Part shown: positions 16,726-25,698 of the stretch, piece after piece | How positions within the stretch are numbered: position 1 is the stretch's first letter | Layout of the letters: the number at the start of each line of letters is the position of its first letter | NCBI RefSeq assembly: GCF_963558545.1 | Contig: NZ_CAUWHO010000014.1 | Span: 1 to 44,373, forward strand | DNA: 44,373 nt | Origin: Tyzzerella sp963558545 | GTDB lineage: Bacteria > Bacillota > Clostridia > Lachnospirales > CAG-274 | Direction: 5' to 3' | Program-made: the position numbers and the translations under genes | Notes under the pieces: generated by a model | Databases searched by the model: none | Told to the model about the DNA's origin: nothing | Seen by the model: only the letters and a program-made list of their open reading frames with translations

Positions 16726-17025
16726 ATACTTTGTATTCAAAAACAGATATTCCTATATATTTTTAAAAGTAAAATTAATACAAAAAACGTATATAATTTC
16801 CCCTTTAAAAATATAAGTCATATCTTAATTGTATTTAATCAATTTTTTGAATACTTTGTATTCAAAAACAGATATTCCTATATATTTTTAAAAGTAAAAT
16901 TAATACAAAAAACGTATATAATTTCCCCTTTAAAAATATAAGTCATATCTTAATTGTATTTAATCAATTTTTTAAATACTTTGTATCTAAAAACAGATAT
17001 TCCTATATATCTTAATTGTATTTAA
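16712..17025 (+). repeat. 125-bp tandem repeat: two full units plus one internally deleted unit
   Basis: Units start at 16712, 16837 and 16962, exactly 125 bp apart. Each begins AATCAATTTTTT. Units 1 and 2 look identical over their length and end TCTTAATTGTATTT. Unit 3 (16962-about 17025) lacks the middle: CCTATATAT joins directly to CTTAATTGTATTT, consistent with deletion between short ATAT repeats. Each full unit has a hairpin (16719-16729 / 16733-16743 in unit 1) and an imperfect inverted pair AGATAT..CTATATATTTTTA / TAAAAATATAAG..ATATCT. It fills most of the 358-bp gap before hslO. Related copies lie near 2.76, 33.46 and possibly 39.94 kb. Confidence 0.92.
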
Positions 17026-17083
17026 TAATATATAATAAGATATGTCTTAATTATAATAATAACTTAAATAAAAGGAGATAAAA

Positions 17084-17962
17084 ATGGATTATATTTTAAG
17101 AGCAACTGCTGGAGAAGGTAGCGTTAGAGTATTTATAGCTAATACAAAAGAAACTGTGCAACAAGCATTTTTACATCACAAAACATCACCTGTTATGTCT
17201 GCCGCTTTAGGTAGAGCATTAACTGCTGTTTCTATTATGGGCAGTATGCTAAAGTCTGATGATGACCTTATTACAATAAAAATAAAAGGAGATGGCCCTG
17301 GCAAAGGCTTAATTGTTACTGGAGATAGTAAAGCAAGAGTTAAAGGCTATCCTTTTAACCCTATTGTAGACATTCCTTTAAAACCTAATGGCAAGCTAGA
17401 TGTCCAAAATGCTTTAGGCGAAGGTAGCCTTACTGTTATAAAGGATATGGGGCTTAAAGAACCTTATGTAGGACAAATCCCCCTTGTATCTGGAGAAATA
17501 GCAGAAGATTTAACTTACTATTTTGCAAAATCGGAGCAAACACCTTCTGCTGTTAGCCTTGGTGTTTTGGTAGATAGAGATTATTCTATAAAGCAAGCAG
17601 GTGGCTTTATAATACAAGTTATGCCTAATGCTGACGAAAATATTATAAATAGCTTAGAAACTAAACTTGCTACTATAAAACCTTTTACTACACTTTTAGA
17701 AGAAGGCAACACAATAGAAGATATATTAAACATACTTTTAGGAGATTTTGGTGTTAATGTATTAGATAAAATCCCAGTAAAATTTTATTGCAATTGCTCT
17801 AAAGAGCGTGTAGAAAAAGCCTTAATAAGTATTGGTAAAGAAGAAATAGAAAATATAATAAAAGAAGATAAAAAAGCCACTTTACATTGTCATTTTTGCG
17901 ATAAAGACTATAATTTTAATGAAGAAGATTTAAAAAATATTTTAAACGAATGTACAAAATAA
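17084..17962 (+). CDS. hslO: redox-regulated holdase chaperone Hsp33
   Basis: Cytosolic chaperone switched on by oxidation. Four zinc-binding cysteines occur in the C-terminal domain as C-x-C (FYCNCSKERV, about 232-240) and C-x2-C (LHCHFCDKDY, about 268-277). On disulfide formation the linker unfolds and binds clients. The 292-aa length and the N-terminal core, with TGDSKARVKGYPFNP, are standard. The RBS AAAGGAG is about 7 bp from the ATG. It stands alone, between the repeat array and a convergent terminator shared with ribF. Just upstream (17026-17083) I see a degenerate repeat remnant but no clear promoter. Confidence 0.96.
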   Translation: MDYILRATAGEGSVRVFIANTKETVQQAFLHHKTSPVMSAALGRALTAVSIMGSMLKSDDDLITIKIKGDGPGKGLIVTGDSKARVKGYPFNPIVDIPLKPNGKLDVQNALGEGSLTVIKDMGLKEPYVGQIPLVSGEIAEDLTYYFAKSEQTPSAVSLGVLVDRDYSIKQAGGFIIQVMPNADENIINSLETKLATIKPFTTLLEEGNTIEDILNILLGDFGVNVLDKIPVKFYCNCSKERVEKALISIGKEEIENIIKEDKKATLHCHFCDKDYNFNEEDLKNILNECTK

Positions 17963-17982
17963 GTAATATTAAACATTTATTA

Positions 17983-18024
17983 ACATAAAATAAGTCTATG
18001 TATATACACAGACTTATTTTATGT
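17983..18024. terminator. bidirectional terminator between hslO and ribF
   Basis: A perfect 14-bp stem (17983-17996 / 18011-18024) has a loop that holds the inner palindrome TGTATATACA. The right arm overlaps the last codons of ribF (stop at 18014-18016). Confidence 0.85.
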
Positions 18025-18949
18025 TTTGTCGATTTAAAAAGCTACTAGCAACATTAATATCTTTAGCTATTTGTTCTTTAAGCTCACCTATACCACTAAA
18101 TTTTTTAACACTTCTTATCCAATCATAAAAATCTACTTCTATATTTTGGTTATATATATTTTCATTAAAATCAAATATATATGTTTCCACAGTTCTATAA
18201 GCATTATTTACAGTTGGATTTTTGCCAATATTAGTAATACTATCATATATTCTATTATTATACTTAGTTTTTGTTACATACACACCATCTGGTGGCAATA
18301 GCTTATTAGGTGATGGTATAATATTAGCCGTAGGAAATCCTATTGTCCTGCCTAGCCTATTCCCCTCTACCACTTTACCAAAAATATAATAAGGCTTATT
18401 AAGTAACAAATTAGCTTTTTTAATATTTCTATTAATTAAACATTCTCTAATTATAGAGCTACTTGCCCTTTCTCCATCTATAATTATGTTAGATATTTTT
18501 ATAACCTTTATACCCTTTTCATTCCCTATTTTTTTTAGTATGTCTACATTACCTGCTCTGTTTTTACCAAAACAATAATCTTCTCCTACAACAAGTATTT
18601 TACAATTTAATTTTTCTATTAAAATATCAACAAAATCTTGTGGCTCTATTTTAGAAAATTCTTTAGTAAATGGGTATTTTATAAAATAATCTATATTTTC
18701 TTTTTCCATTTCCATATTTTTTTCTTCTTCAGAAAAAATATAAAAAAATGGTGAAGCTTTTTTTATAATCTCTAATGGGTGTGGACTAAATGTTATAACT
18801 ACAGATTTTAAATCTTCTTTTAGAGCATATTTTTTAGTAATATTAATAAGTTTTTTATGCCCTATATGTACACCATCAAAATTTCCTATAGTAACAACTG
18901 TCCCAAATTTATTATTGTCAAAAATATTAAAATTGTCTATTATATTCAT
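18014..18949 (-). CDS. ribF: bifunctional riboflavin kinase / FAD synthetase
   Basis: Converts riboflavin to FMN and then FAD. The N-terminal adenylyltransferase domain has GNFDGVHIGHKKL (about 22-34). The C-terminal flavokinase domain has GRTIGFPTANI (about 206-216). The 311-aa length is normal. It is the last gene of the rimP-to-ribF minus-strand run, 9 bp after truB. Its final codons form one arm of the convergent terminator. Confidence 0.96.
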   Translation of the reverse strand: MNIIDNFNIFDNNKFGTVVTIGNFDGVHIGHKKLINITKKYALKEDLKSVVITFSPHPLEIIKKASPFFYIFSEEEKNMEMEKENIDYFIKYPFTKEFSKIEPQDFVDILIEKLNCKILVVGEDYCFGKNRAGNVDILKKIGNEKGIKVIKISNIIIDGERASSSIIRECLINRNIKKANLLLNKPYYIFGKVVEGNRLGRTIGFPTANIIPSPNKLLPPDGVYVTKTKYNNRIYDSITNIGKNPTVNNAYRTVETYIFDFNENIYNQNIEVDFYDWIRSVKKFSGIGELKEQIAKDINVASSFLNRQNIK

Positions 18950-18958
18950 TTTACACCT

Positions 18959-19858
18959 CTATAACAACATAGTTAAAGGCTTTATACAGTCTGTCAAAAC
19001 AATATATATACCAATAAGATTATTATTCTCATCATATACTATTACTTTTTCATCTTGTTGCAAATTTTCTCTATCTTTTAAATAATTAAAGCTTATTTTA
19101 TTACCATTATATAAAAATTTATTTGCTCTATCTAAAACAACTACCTTTTTATAATCTAATAAAACTTTATCCATAGGTATTAAAATATCATTTAATCTAT
19201 TAGCTTGTAAAATACCATCTATATCCTCTAGCTTTATAGCGTTATCTATATAAAATTTTCCTGTTCTTGTTCTTAAAAGGTAGCTCATATATGCACCACA
19301 ACCAAGAGCATCTCCTATATCATTACACAATGTCCTTATATAAGTACCTTTAGAGCAAAGAACTGTTATTTCAAAACTTTTGCTATCTATAAATTTAGTT
19401 ATTTCTATATTGTATATAGTTATTTTACGTTGTTTTCTTTCTATTTCTTTACCTTCTCTAGCTAGCTCATAAAGTTTTTTCCCACCTACTTTTATAGCAG
19501 AATACATAGGAGGTATTTGCATTATGTCCCCTTTAAAAGAGCTAACTAGATTTTTTATTTCTTCTTTACTACACATAACAGGCTTTTCTTCTATTACCTC
19601 TCCCGAGCTATCTTGTGTAGTTGTTTTTTTGCCAAGAACAACAATAGCTTTATACTCTTTTATAGAAGATGCTATATACTCTGACAATTTAGTTGCCTTA
19701 CCTACACATATAGGAAGTACCCCCATAGCATCTGGGTCTAAAGTACCTGTATGGCCTGTTTTTATTCTTCCTAGCTTTTTTCGTACAATGTTTACAACAT
19801 CGTGGGAAGTAAATCCTTTTTCTTTATATATATTTATAACACCAGATATATTTTCCAT
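18959..19858 (-). CDS. truB: tRNA pseudouridine-55 synthase
   Basis: Makes pseudouridine 55 in the T-loop of tRNAs. The catalytic Asp is in GHTGTLDPDAMGVLP (about residue 41), and C-terminal PUA-like sequence follows. I use the ATG at 19858 because the GAAAG sequence upstream is then 9 bp away. The alternative ATG at 19867 touches that sequence. The protein is about 299 aa. It lies between nrnA and ribF in the standard order. Confidence 0.95.
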   Translation of the reverse strand: MENISGVINIYKEKGFTSHDVVNIVRKKLGRIKTGHTGTLDPDAMGVLPICVGKATKLSEYIASSIKEYKAIVVLGKKTTTQDSSGEVIEEKPVMCSKEEIKNLVSSFKGDIMQIPPMYSAIKVGGKKLYELAREGKEIERKQRKITIYNIEITKFIDSKSFEITVLCSKGTYIRTLCNDIGDALGCGAYMSYLLRTRTGKFYIDNAIKLEDIDGILQANRLNDILIPMDKVLLDYKKVVVLDRANKFLYNGNKISFNYLKDRENLQQDEKVIVYDENNNLIGIYIVLTDCIKPLTMLL

Positions 19859-19880
19859 TTTTATCATCTTTCTTTATAAA

Positions 19881-20840
19881 CTATACATTTTTTATTTCTT
19901 GTAAAATAGCCTCTTTAGCTTGTTGTAGCGTCATATCTTTAATAGTTGCACCAGATGCTAATATATGTCCACCACCACCAAATTTACTTGCTATTTTATT
20001 TACATCAATAGCTTTAGACCTAAAGCTTGCCTTTATAGTGTTATCTTCTTTTTCATATAAAAATACTACTACGTTAATATCTTTTGTTTCTAGTAGATAT
20101 TGTACTATACCACCTGTATTTTTACTTGTACAACCTAAATTTTGAATTTCTGCATTAGATAGTGTAGAAATAATTATATCATTTTCTATACATATATTTT
20201 CTATACTTTTAGCCAAAAGTTTACTATCTTCTAAAGAGTGCATAGTCAACACATCAGAATGTGTTTTAGAAGTATCTACACCCATTTCTACAAGCTCCCC
20301 TGCTATTTGGTGTGTTCTTTTGCTAGTACAACTAAACTTAAACCCACCTGTATCAAAAACTAACCCTGTATAAATAAATTTTGCTATATCAAAGTCTAAC
20401 TTACCTATACGGTTTATTATTTCAAATACTATCTCAGATGTAGAAGATGATTTAACATTTACTATATTTAATTTCCCAAAATTATTATTACTTATATGAT
20501 GGTCTATATTTACAGTATTTTTTGCTCTTTCAAAAACACTTTTAGCAAGCCCTAGCCTTTCTATATCTCCACAGTCTAAACTTACAAATAAATCTATATC
20601 TTGTAAATTATCATAGTCTTCTCTATATATCATATCGCTTTCTTCTATATATCCAAAGCTTTTTTTGTAGTCTTCTAATAATATAATAGGCTGTTTTCCC
20701 ATTTTTCTTAAGGCAATACCGAGAGATAAAGATGCCGATATAGCATCTCCATCTGGAGATGTATGCCCAGCTAAGACTATATTTTTACTATTTTCTACTA
20801 ACTGTATAAACGGCTCTATATTTTCATACATATTACTCAC
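19881..20840 (-). CDS. nrnA: bifunctional oligoribonuclease / pAp phosphatase
   Basis: DHH-DHHA1 phosphoesterase that degrades nanoRNAs and dephosphorylates pAp. Metal ligands lie in AGHTSPDGDA (24-33), DCGD and IDHHIS. The DHHA1 glycine motif is GGGGHILASGA near the C-terminus. The start is GTG at 20840, with GAGG 9 bp upstream. It overlaps the rbfA stop by 8 bp, so the two are translationally coupled. Confidence 0.95.
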   Translation of the reverse strand: MSNMYENIEPFIQLVENSKNIVLAGHTSPDGDAISASLSLGIALRKMGKQPIILLEDYKKSFGYIEESDMIYREDYDNLQDIDLFVSLDCGDIERLGLAKSVFERAKNTVNIDHHISNNNFGKLNIVNVKSSSTSEIVFEIINRIGKLDFDIAKFIYTGLVFDTGGFKFSCTSKRTHQIAGELVEMGVDTSKTHSDVLTMHSLEDSKLLAKSIENICIENDIIISTLSNAEIQNLGCTSKNTGGIVQYLLETKDINVVVFLYEKEDNTIKASFRSKAIDVNKIASKFGGGGHILASGATIKDMTLQQAKEAILQEIKNV

Positions 20841-21186
20841 TTTTGTTTACCTCATCTATTAATTTTGATATTCTTATACTATATTCAAGAGAATCATCAA
20901 GCTCAAATTTAAATTGAGGTGTATTTCTTAAATTTATTCTAGTTGCTACTTGTTTTCTAATAAAACCACTAGAATTTTTTAATACCTCCATAGTATCTTT
21001 TTTCTGCTCGTCATCACCTAAAACACTAACATATACTTTACAGTATTTTAAATCGTTAGTAGTTTCTACTTTTAAAACACTTGTCATTATGCCAATACGA
21101 GGGTCTTTAAGCTCAGAGCGAACTATTTCTGATAATTCTCTTTTTATTTCATCATTTATTCTTATCATTCTTGTATTATTTTTCAT
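20833..21186 (-). CDS. rbfA: 30S ribosome-binding factor RbfA
   Basis: Small KH-fold factor for late 30S maturation and 16S 5'-end processing, about 117 aa. Family motifs: IRINDEIKRELSEIVR and DPRIGIMTSVLKVE. The ATG at 21186 is preferred because AAGGA lies 9 bp upstream. An ATG at 21195 would touch the RBS. It follows infB closely and overlaps nrnA. Confidence 0.95.
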   Translation of the reverse strand: MKNNTRMIRINDEIKRELSEIVRSELKDPRIGIMTSVLKVETTNDLKYCKVYVSVLGDDEQKKDTMEVLKNSSGFIRKQVATRINLRNTPQFKFELDDSLEYSIRISKLIDEVNKSE

Positions 21187-21199
21187 AAAAACCATTCCT

Positions 21200-23290
21200 T
21201 TAATGTGGTATTTGCTCCATTACAAATGCTTCTACTTGGTCGCCTTCTTTAATATCATTAAATTTATTAAATAAAAGCCCACATTCATAACCTGCATTTA
21301 CTTCTTTAACATCATCTTTAAATCTTCTAAGAGCAGCAAGCTCTCCTTCATATACAACTATACCATCTCTTATTATTCTAACTTGAGAGTTTCTAACTAT
21401 TTTGCCATCAGTAACATAAGAACCACCAATAGTACCTACGCCAGATGCTTTAAATATTTGTCTAATCTCTGCGTGTCCTGTAATTTTTTCTTCATATACA
21501 GGGTCTAGCATACCTTTCATAGCAGCCGTTATATCTTCTATTGCATTGTATATTACACGATATAGCCTTACATCTACTTTTTGGTCTTCTGCCACAGATT
21601 TTGCTGTATTTTCTGGGCGAACATTAAATCCTATAATAATAGCATTAGATGCACTAGCGAGCATAACATCAGATTCTGTAATAGCACCCACGCCACCGTG
21701 TATAGTACGTATTCTTACTTCCTCATTAGATAATTTTTCAAGGCTTGAGCGTACTGCCTCAACAGAGCCTTGCACATCGGCTTTAATAACAATATTAAGT
21801 TCTTTCATATTACCAGATTGTATTTGTGTAAATAAGTCATCTAAAGATACTTTTTGTGGTGTAGACTTAATCATATCTACCCTATCTTTAGCTATAACAG
21901 CCTCTGCTACTTGTCTTGCTTGTTTATCACTTTTAGCCACATAAAAACTATCTCCTGCTAATGGCACTTCGCTAAGCCCTAATATTTCCACTGGTATAGA
22001 TGGCCCTGCAGATTTTACTTTTTGCCCTTTATCGTTCATCATAGCTCTTATTTTACCATAAGAAGAACCAGCAACAATAGGGTCTCCTATTTTTAATGTA
22101 CCACTTTGTACTAATATTGTAGCAACAGAACCTCTACCTTTGTCAAGCTTAGCTTCTATAACTGTACCTCTAGCTTTTTTCTTATGGTTAGCTTTAAGCT
22201 CTTTCATTTCTGCTACTAATATAATCATTTCTAAAAGGTTATCAATACCTTCTTTACTAACAGCTGATACTGGCACACAAATAGTATCTCCACCCCAGTC
22301 TTCTGCAAGAAGTCCATATTCTGTAAGCTCTTGTTTAACTCTATCTGGATTAGCACTTTCTTTATCTATTTTATTAATAGCAACTATTATCTCTACACCT
22401 GCTGCTTTTGCGTGGTTTATAGCCTCTATTGTTTGTGGCATAACGCCGTCATCTGCTGCAACAACAAGTATAGCAATATCTGTAATACTAGCACCTCTCA
22501 TACGCATAGCTGTAAAGGCTTCGTGTCCTGGTGTATCTAAAAATGTAATAGGCTTGTTATCAATAGAAACTGTATAAGCACCTATATGTTGAGTAATACC
22601 ACCTGCCTCTTTTTCTGTTACACGGCTTTTTCTAATAGAATCTAAAAGAGAAGTTTTACCGTGGTCTACGTGCCCCATAACAACTACAACAGGAGGTCTT
22701 TCTTCAAGATTTTTTTCATCTTCCTCCTCTTCTTTAAAAGTTTCTTCTAATATATCAATCTCAGGTGCTTCTTCTGTTAATACATCAAATTCTTCACATA
22801 TAGAAGATGCTGTGTCAAAATCTATTTCTTGGTTAAGATTAGCCATAATGCCTCTTTTCATAAGACGCATAACTAAATCTGAGCTTGTTGTGTTTAGCTT
22901 TTCTGCAAGCTCTTTTACCGTTATATTTTTTTCTATTTGTATAATTTTTATTTCATCATCTTGATTTTCTAAATTTTCGTTTCCCATAACCTCTTTTTCT
23001 TTTTTACCCTCTTTTTTATTTTGCTTATTCTCTTTATTTTTTCCTTTTTTGTTAGAAACACTAGCTATTTCTACATCTGGCTTTTCTTCTTTTTTATCTT
23101 TTTTATCAGAATTTTCTTCTTGGTAATATTCTAGTATAAGCTCTGCATCTTTTTCTTCTAAGCTACTAGAATGACTTTTTACTTCTATACCAAATTCTAA
23201 TAATTTTTCTATAAGTTCTTTATTTTCAATATCTTTTTTTATAGTTTCGCTTATCTTTTTTCTAAGTTCGTGTACTCTAATTTTTCCCAA
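21200..23290 (-). CDS. infB: translation initiation factor IF-2
   Basis: GTPase that brings fMet-tRNA to the 30S subunit. A lysine- and glutamate-rich N-terminal linker follows the first helical domain. The G domain has GHVDHGKTSLLD (G1), DTPGHEAF (G3) and NKIDK (G4), and IF2 domains II-IV end at the C-terminus. I place the start at TTG 23290 (LGKIRVHELRKK): GAGGTGA (23303-23297) is 6-7 bp upstream. A GTG at 23299 in the longer frame lies inside this RBS and is unlikely. The protein is then 696 aa. The ylxQ stop overlaps the same RBS. Confidence 0.96.
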   Translation of the reverse strand: MGKIRVHELRKKISETIKKDIENKELIEKLLEFGIEVKSHSSSLEEKDAELILEYYQEENSDKKDKKEEKPDVEIASVSNKKGKNKENKQNKKEGKKEKEVMGNENLENQDDEIKIIQIEKNITVKELAEKLNTTSSDLVMRLMKRGIMANLNQEIDFDTASSICEEFDVLTEEAPEIDILEETFKEEEEDEKNLEERPPVVVVMGHVDHGKTSLLDSIRKSRVTEKEAGGITQHIGAYTVSIDNKPITFLDTPGHEAFTAMRMRGASITDIAILVVAADDGVMPQTIEAINHAKAAGVEIIVAINKIDKESANPDRVKQELTEYGLLAEDWGGDTICVPVSAVSKEGIDNLLEMIILVAEMKELKANHKKKARGTVIEAKLDKGRGSVATILVQSGTLKIGDPIVAGSSYGKIRAMMNDKGQKVKSAGPSIPVEILGLSEVPLAGDSFYVAKSDKQARQVAEAVIAKDRVDMIKSTPQKVSLDDLFTQIQSGNMKELNIVIKADVQGSVEAVRSSLEKLSNEEVRIRTIHGGVGAITESDVMLASASNAIIIGFNVRPENTAKSVAEDQKVDVRLYRVIYNAIEDITAAMKGMLDPVYEEKITGHAEIRQIFKASGVGTIGGSYVTDGKIVRNSQVRIIRDGIVVYEGELAALRRFKDDVKEVNAGYECGLLFNKFNDIKEGDQVEAFVMEQIPH

Positions 23291-23301
23291 ATAAATCACC
23301 T

Positions 23302-23613
23302 CTATTTTATATCATTTTCTATATACTGTTTTATTTTATTACAAAATCCTTCATCTAATATAGCAAATACTGCTCTATTAACTTTACCTATACTATGGCT
23401 AAGCACTTCCTTTTCGCCATATATAACATAGTCTACTTTATAATAAAAAGATTTATTTTCAAATTTCTTTTTTGTATTTTCCGATACATTGTTAGCTATT
23501 ATAACATATAACGCACTGCCATCTTGCAAGGCTTTTTCTACTGCAAACTCTCCAGATACTATTTTGCCTGCTTTTTGGCATATAGAAAGCATAGATAATA
23601 ACTTTTTATTCAT
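23302..23613 (-). CDS. ylxQ: L7Ae-family ribosomal protein YlxQ
   Basis: Small (103 aa) L7Ae/L30e-like RNA-binding protein found between ylxR and infB in Firmicutes. The pattern LLSMLSICQKAGKIVSGEFAVEKAL is typical of the family, with GSALYVIIANNVSENTKKK after it. The exact role is not known; relatives bind kink-turn RNA. It overlaps ylxR by 8 bp. Confidence 0.92.
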   Translation of the reverse strand: MNKKLLSMLSICQKAGKIVSGEFAVEKALQDGSALYVIIANNVSENTKKKFENKSFYYKVDYVIYGEKEVLSHSIGKVNRAVFAILDEGFCNKIKQYIENDIK

Positions 23614-23875
23614 TTAAAACCAACTCATTTCTAAGTTTTTCATATATATCTTTTGGTATAGCTGATTTAAAAGAACGTTCTAGTCCTTTAGATTTGAATG
23701 CCTTTTCAAAACATTTTGCATCTTTACATATATAAGCACCACGTCCAGACATTTTACCTGTTAAGTCTATATAATACTGATTTTCATCTACTCGTACAAC
23801 TCTAATGAGTTCTTTTTTTTCCTTCATTTGTTGACAACCTGTGCATTTTCTAAGAGGAATCTTCTTTTTAACCAT
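23606..23875 (-). CDS. ylxR: YlxR family RNA-binding protein (RnpM-like)
   Basis: 89-aa DUF448 protein with the signature PLRKCTGCQQMKEKKELIRV and GRGAYICKDAKC. Members in B. subtilis bind RNase P RNA and modulate it. The RBS GGAGG is 6 bp before the ATG. It lies in the standard position between nusA and ylxQ. Confidence 0.93.
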   Translation of the reverse strand: MVKKKIPLRKCTGCQQMKEKKELIRVVRVDENQYYIDLTGKMSGRGAYICKDAKCFEKAFKSKGLERSFKSAIPKDIYEKLRNELVLNE

Positions 23876-23916
23876 ACCTACCCTCCTATTCTTTTATATT
23901 TTACAAAAGTGTTATT

Positions 23917-25032
23917 TTATATATCTTCATCTTCTATATTTTCTTCTATTTGTTTTATATAAATTTCTTTATTATCAAAATCTACAAAATTTGTTAATCT
24001 AGCTTGCTCTTCACTTTTTATATCTATTTTCCAGCCAGTAAGTCTAGCTGCTAAGCGTACATTTTGCCCTTCTTTACCAATACCAAGAGAAAGTTGATTA
24101 TCTGGAACAATAACTTTAGCCGTTCTTTCTTCTTGGTTTAAGTCTATTGCCAAAACATCACAAGGTTTTAAAGCCTCTGCTATATAAGATTTAGTATCTT
24201 CGCTCCAATTAATAATGTCTATTTTTTCCCCTCTAATCTCTTTTATTATAGCATTTATCCTATTGCTATTACTACCTATACAAGAACCTATTGCATCTAC
24301 ATTAGGATTTTTAGAATAAACTGCCATTTTTGACCTATATCCTGCTTCTCTTGCTATACCTTTTATTTCTATTGTACCATCGTATATTTCTGGAACTTCT
24401 AGCTCAAAAAGCCTTTTTACAAGGTCTGGGTGAGACCTAGAGCCTGTAATTCTAGCACCTTTTGTAACCTTAGTAACTTGAGTTATATAAACTTTTAGCC
24501 TATCGTGAACATTGTAGCTTTCTGTCGCCACTTGTTCTTTTGGTGGTATAACAACATCTATAGGGCCTAAAGATACTACTACGTTTTTATTTTCTATTCT
24601 TCTTATAACGCCTGTATCTATATCATTTTGTTTAACAACATATTGTCTATATACTTTTTCTCTTTCTGCTTCTCTAAACTTTTGTACTACAACTTGCTTT
24701 GCTGCTTGAGCTGATATACGTCCAAAATTACGAGGTGTTACAGGTATATCTACTAAATCTCCATATTCATAGTTAGGGTTTATTTCTTTAGCATCTTCAA
24801 GAGATATTTCTAAAAAAGCGTCATAAACATCTTCTGTTACTTCTTTTTGAGCATAAACATTTACTTCCCCTGTTTCTCTGTTTATATCCACCTTAATATT
24901 TTGTGATGTACCAAAATTCTTTTTACAAGCAGATATTAAAGAGTTTTCTATTGCTTGAAATATCTCTTCTCTATCTATCCCTCTTTGTTTTTCTATTAGC
25001 TGTAAAGCTTCCATAAGTTTACTGCTATCCAT
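23917..25032 (-). CDS. nusA: transcription termination/antitermination factor NusA
   Basis: RNA-polymerase-binding factor. The N-terminal domain is followed by S1 (about 130-200) and KH domains with GSRSHPDLVKRLFELEVPE, GSCIGSNSNRI and LSLGIGKEGQNVRLAARLTGW. At 371 aa it lacks the C-terminal repeats of E. coli NusA, as is usual in Firmicutes. The start is the ATG at 25032 (MDSSKLMEAL), with AAGGAGG (25047-25041) 8 bp upstream. A longer frame to 25065 has no RBS. Confidence 0.96.
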   Translation of the reverse strand: MDSSKLMEALQLIEKQRGIDREEIFQAIENSLISACKKNFGTSQNIKVDINRETGEVNVYAQKEVTEDVYDAFLEISLEDAKEINPNYEYGDLVDIPVTPRNFGRISAQAAKQVVVQKFREAEREKVYRQYVVKQNDIDTGVIRRIENKNVVVSLGPIDVVIPPKEQVATESYNVHDRLKVYITQVTKVTKGARITGSRSHPDLVKRLFELEVPEIYDGTIEIKGIAREAGYRSKMAVYSKNPNVDAIGSCIGSNSNRINAIIKEIRGEKIDIINWSEDTKSYIAEALKPCDVLAIDLNQEERTAKVIVPDNQLSLGIGKEGQNVRLAARLTGWKIDIKSEEQARLTNFVDFDNKEIYIKQIEENIEDEDI

Positions 25033-25078
25033 TATATTATCCTCCTTAAAATTATATTTATTCAATTATATAATAAAC

Positions 25079-25540
25079 TTAAAAAATAACTGCCAAACGA
25101 CATATAGCAACATCTTTTTTATCAAAGCTTATTTCTTTATCATCTTGTTTAATATATATTTTATCGTCTATAAGTCCTATAAGCTCTCCTTGAAATTCTT
25201 TAACCTTATCAATAGGTTTATATAGCTTAATATCTACAATACGTCCTTTATATTTTATATATTCACTATCCCTTTTAAGAACTCTATCTATACCAGGAGA
25301 ACTAACTTCCAATATATATGCCTTATCAATAAAATCATCTTCTTCTAGCTTTTGCTCTAAATATCTACTAACCTTCTCACAGTCGTTTATAGAAAAACCA
25401 CCTTCTTTATCAATATAAAGCCTTAAATAATAATTAGCACCTTCTTTTACAAACTCTGTTTCCACAAGCTCGTAATTATTTTGCTCAATAATAGGATTAA
25501 CATATTCTTCCACTTTTTTAATAATATCTTTTGTTTGCAT
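25079..25540 (-). CDS. rimP: ribosome maturation factor RimP
   Basis: 153-aa factor for 30S maturation, first gene of the rimP-nusA-ylxR-ylxQ-infB-rbfA-nrnA-truB-ribF run. Family motifs: LRLYIDKEGGFSINDCEKVS and YILEVSSPGIDRVLK. The RBS AAAGGAGCC is about 6 bp from the ATG. Its promoter must lie in 25541-25607, because a terminator hairpin occurs at 25608-25630, but I see only a poor match. Confidence 0.95.
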   Translation of the reverse strand: MQTKDIIKKVEEYVNPIIEQNNYELVETEFVKEGANYYLRLYIDKEGGFSINDCEKVSRYLEQKLEEDDFIDKAYILEVSSPGIDRVLKRDSEYIKYKGRIVDIKLYKPIDKVKEFQGELIGLIDDKIYIKQDDKEISFDKKDVAICRLAVIF

Positions 25541-25607
25541 AAATAGGCTCCTTTCTAATAATTATATTTTATAATTTTAAACATAAAACTTAATTATCAT
25601 ACAAAAT

Positions 25608-25630
25608 GAGAGTGGGTAAAACCCACTCTC
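25608..25630 (-). terminator. terminator of the aroB-to-pyrC-like unit
   Basis: A perfect 10-bp GC-rich stem GAGAGTGGGT / ACCCACTCTC has an AAA loop (TTT on the minus strand). ATTTTGTAT follows on the minus strand. It lies 69 bp after the pyrC-like stop. Confidence 0.85.
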
Positions 25631-25698
25631 TATATACAAATATTAATAAGTTAATTATATTATATCATCAATTAATATTTATTGCAATACCATTTTTA

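Noticed and set aside
16712..17025. Possible CRISPR array
   Set aside because: The units are directly adjacent 125-bp repeats with no variable spacers, and no cas genes are present.
25033..25065. Upstream start of nusA
   Set aside because: No RBS precedes 25065, whereas AAGGAGG is ideally placed for the ATG at 25032.
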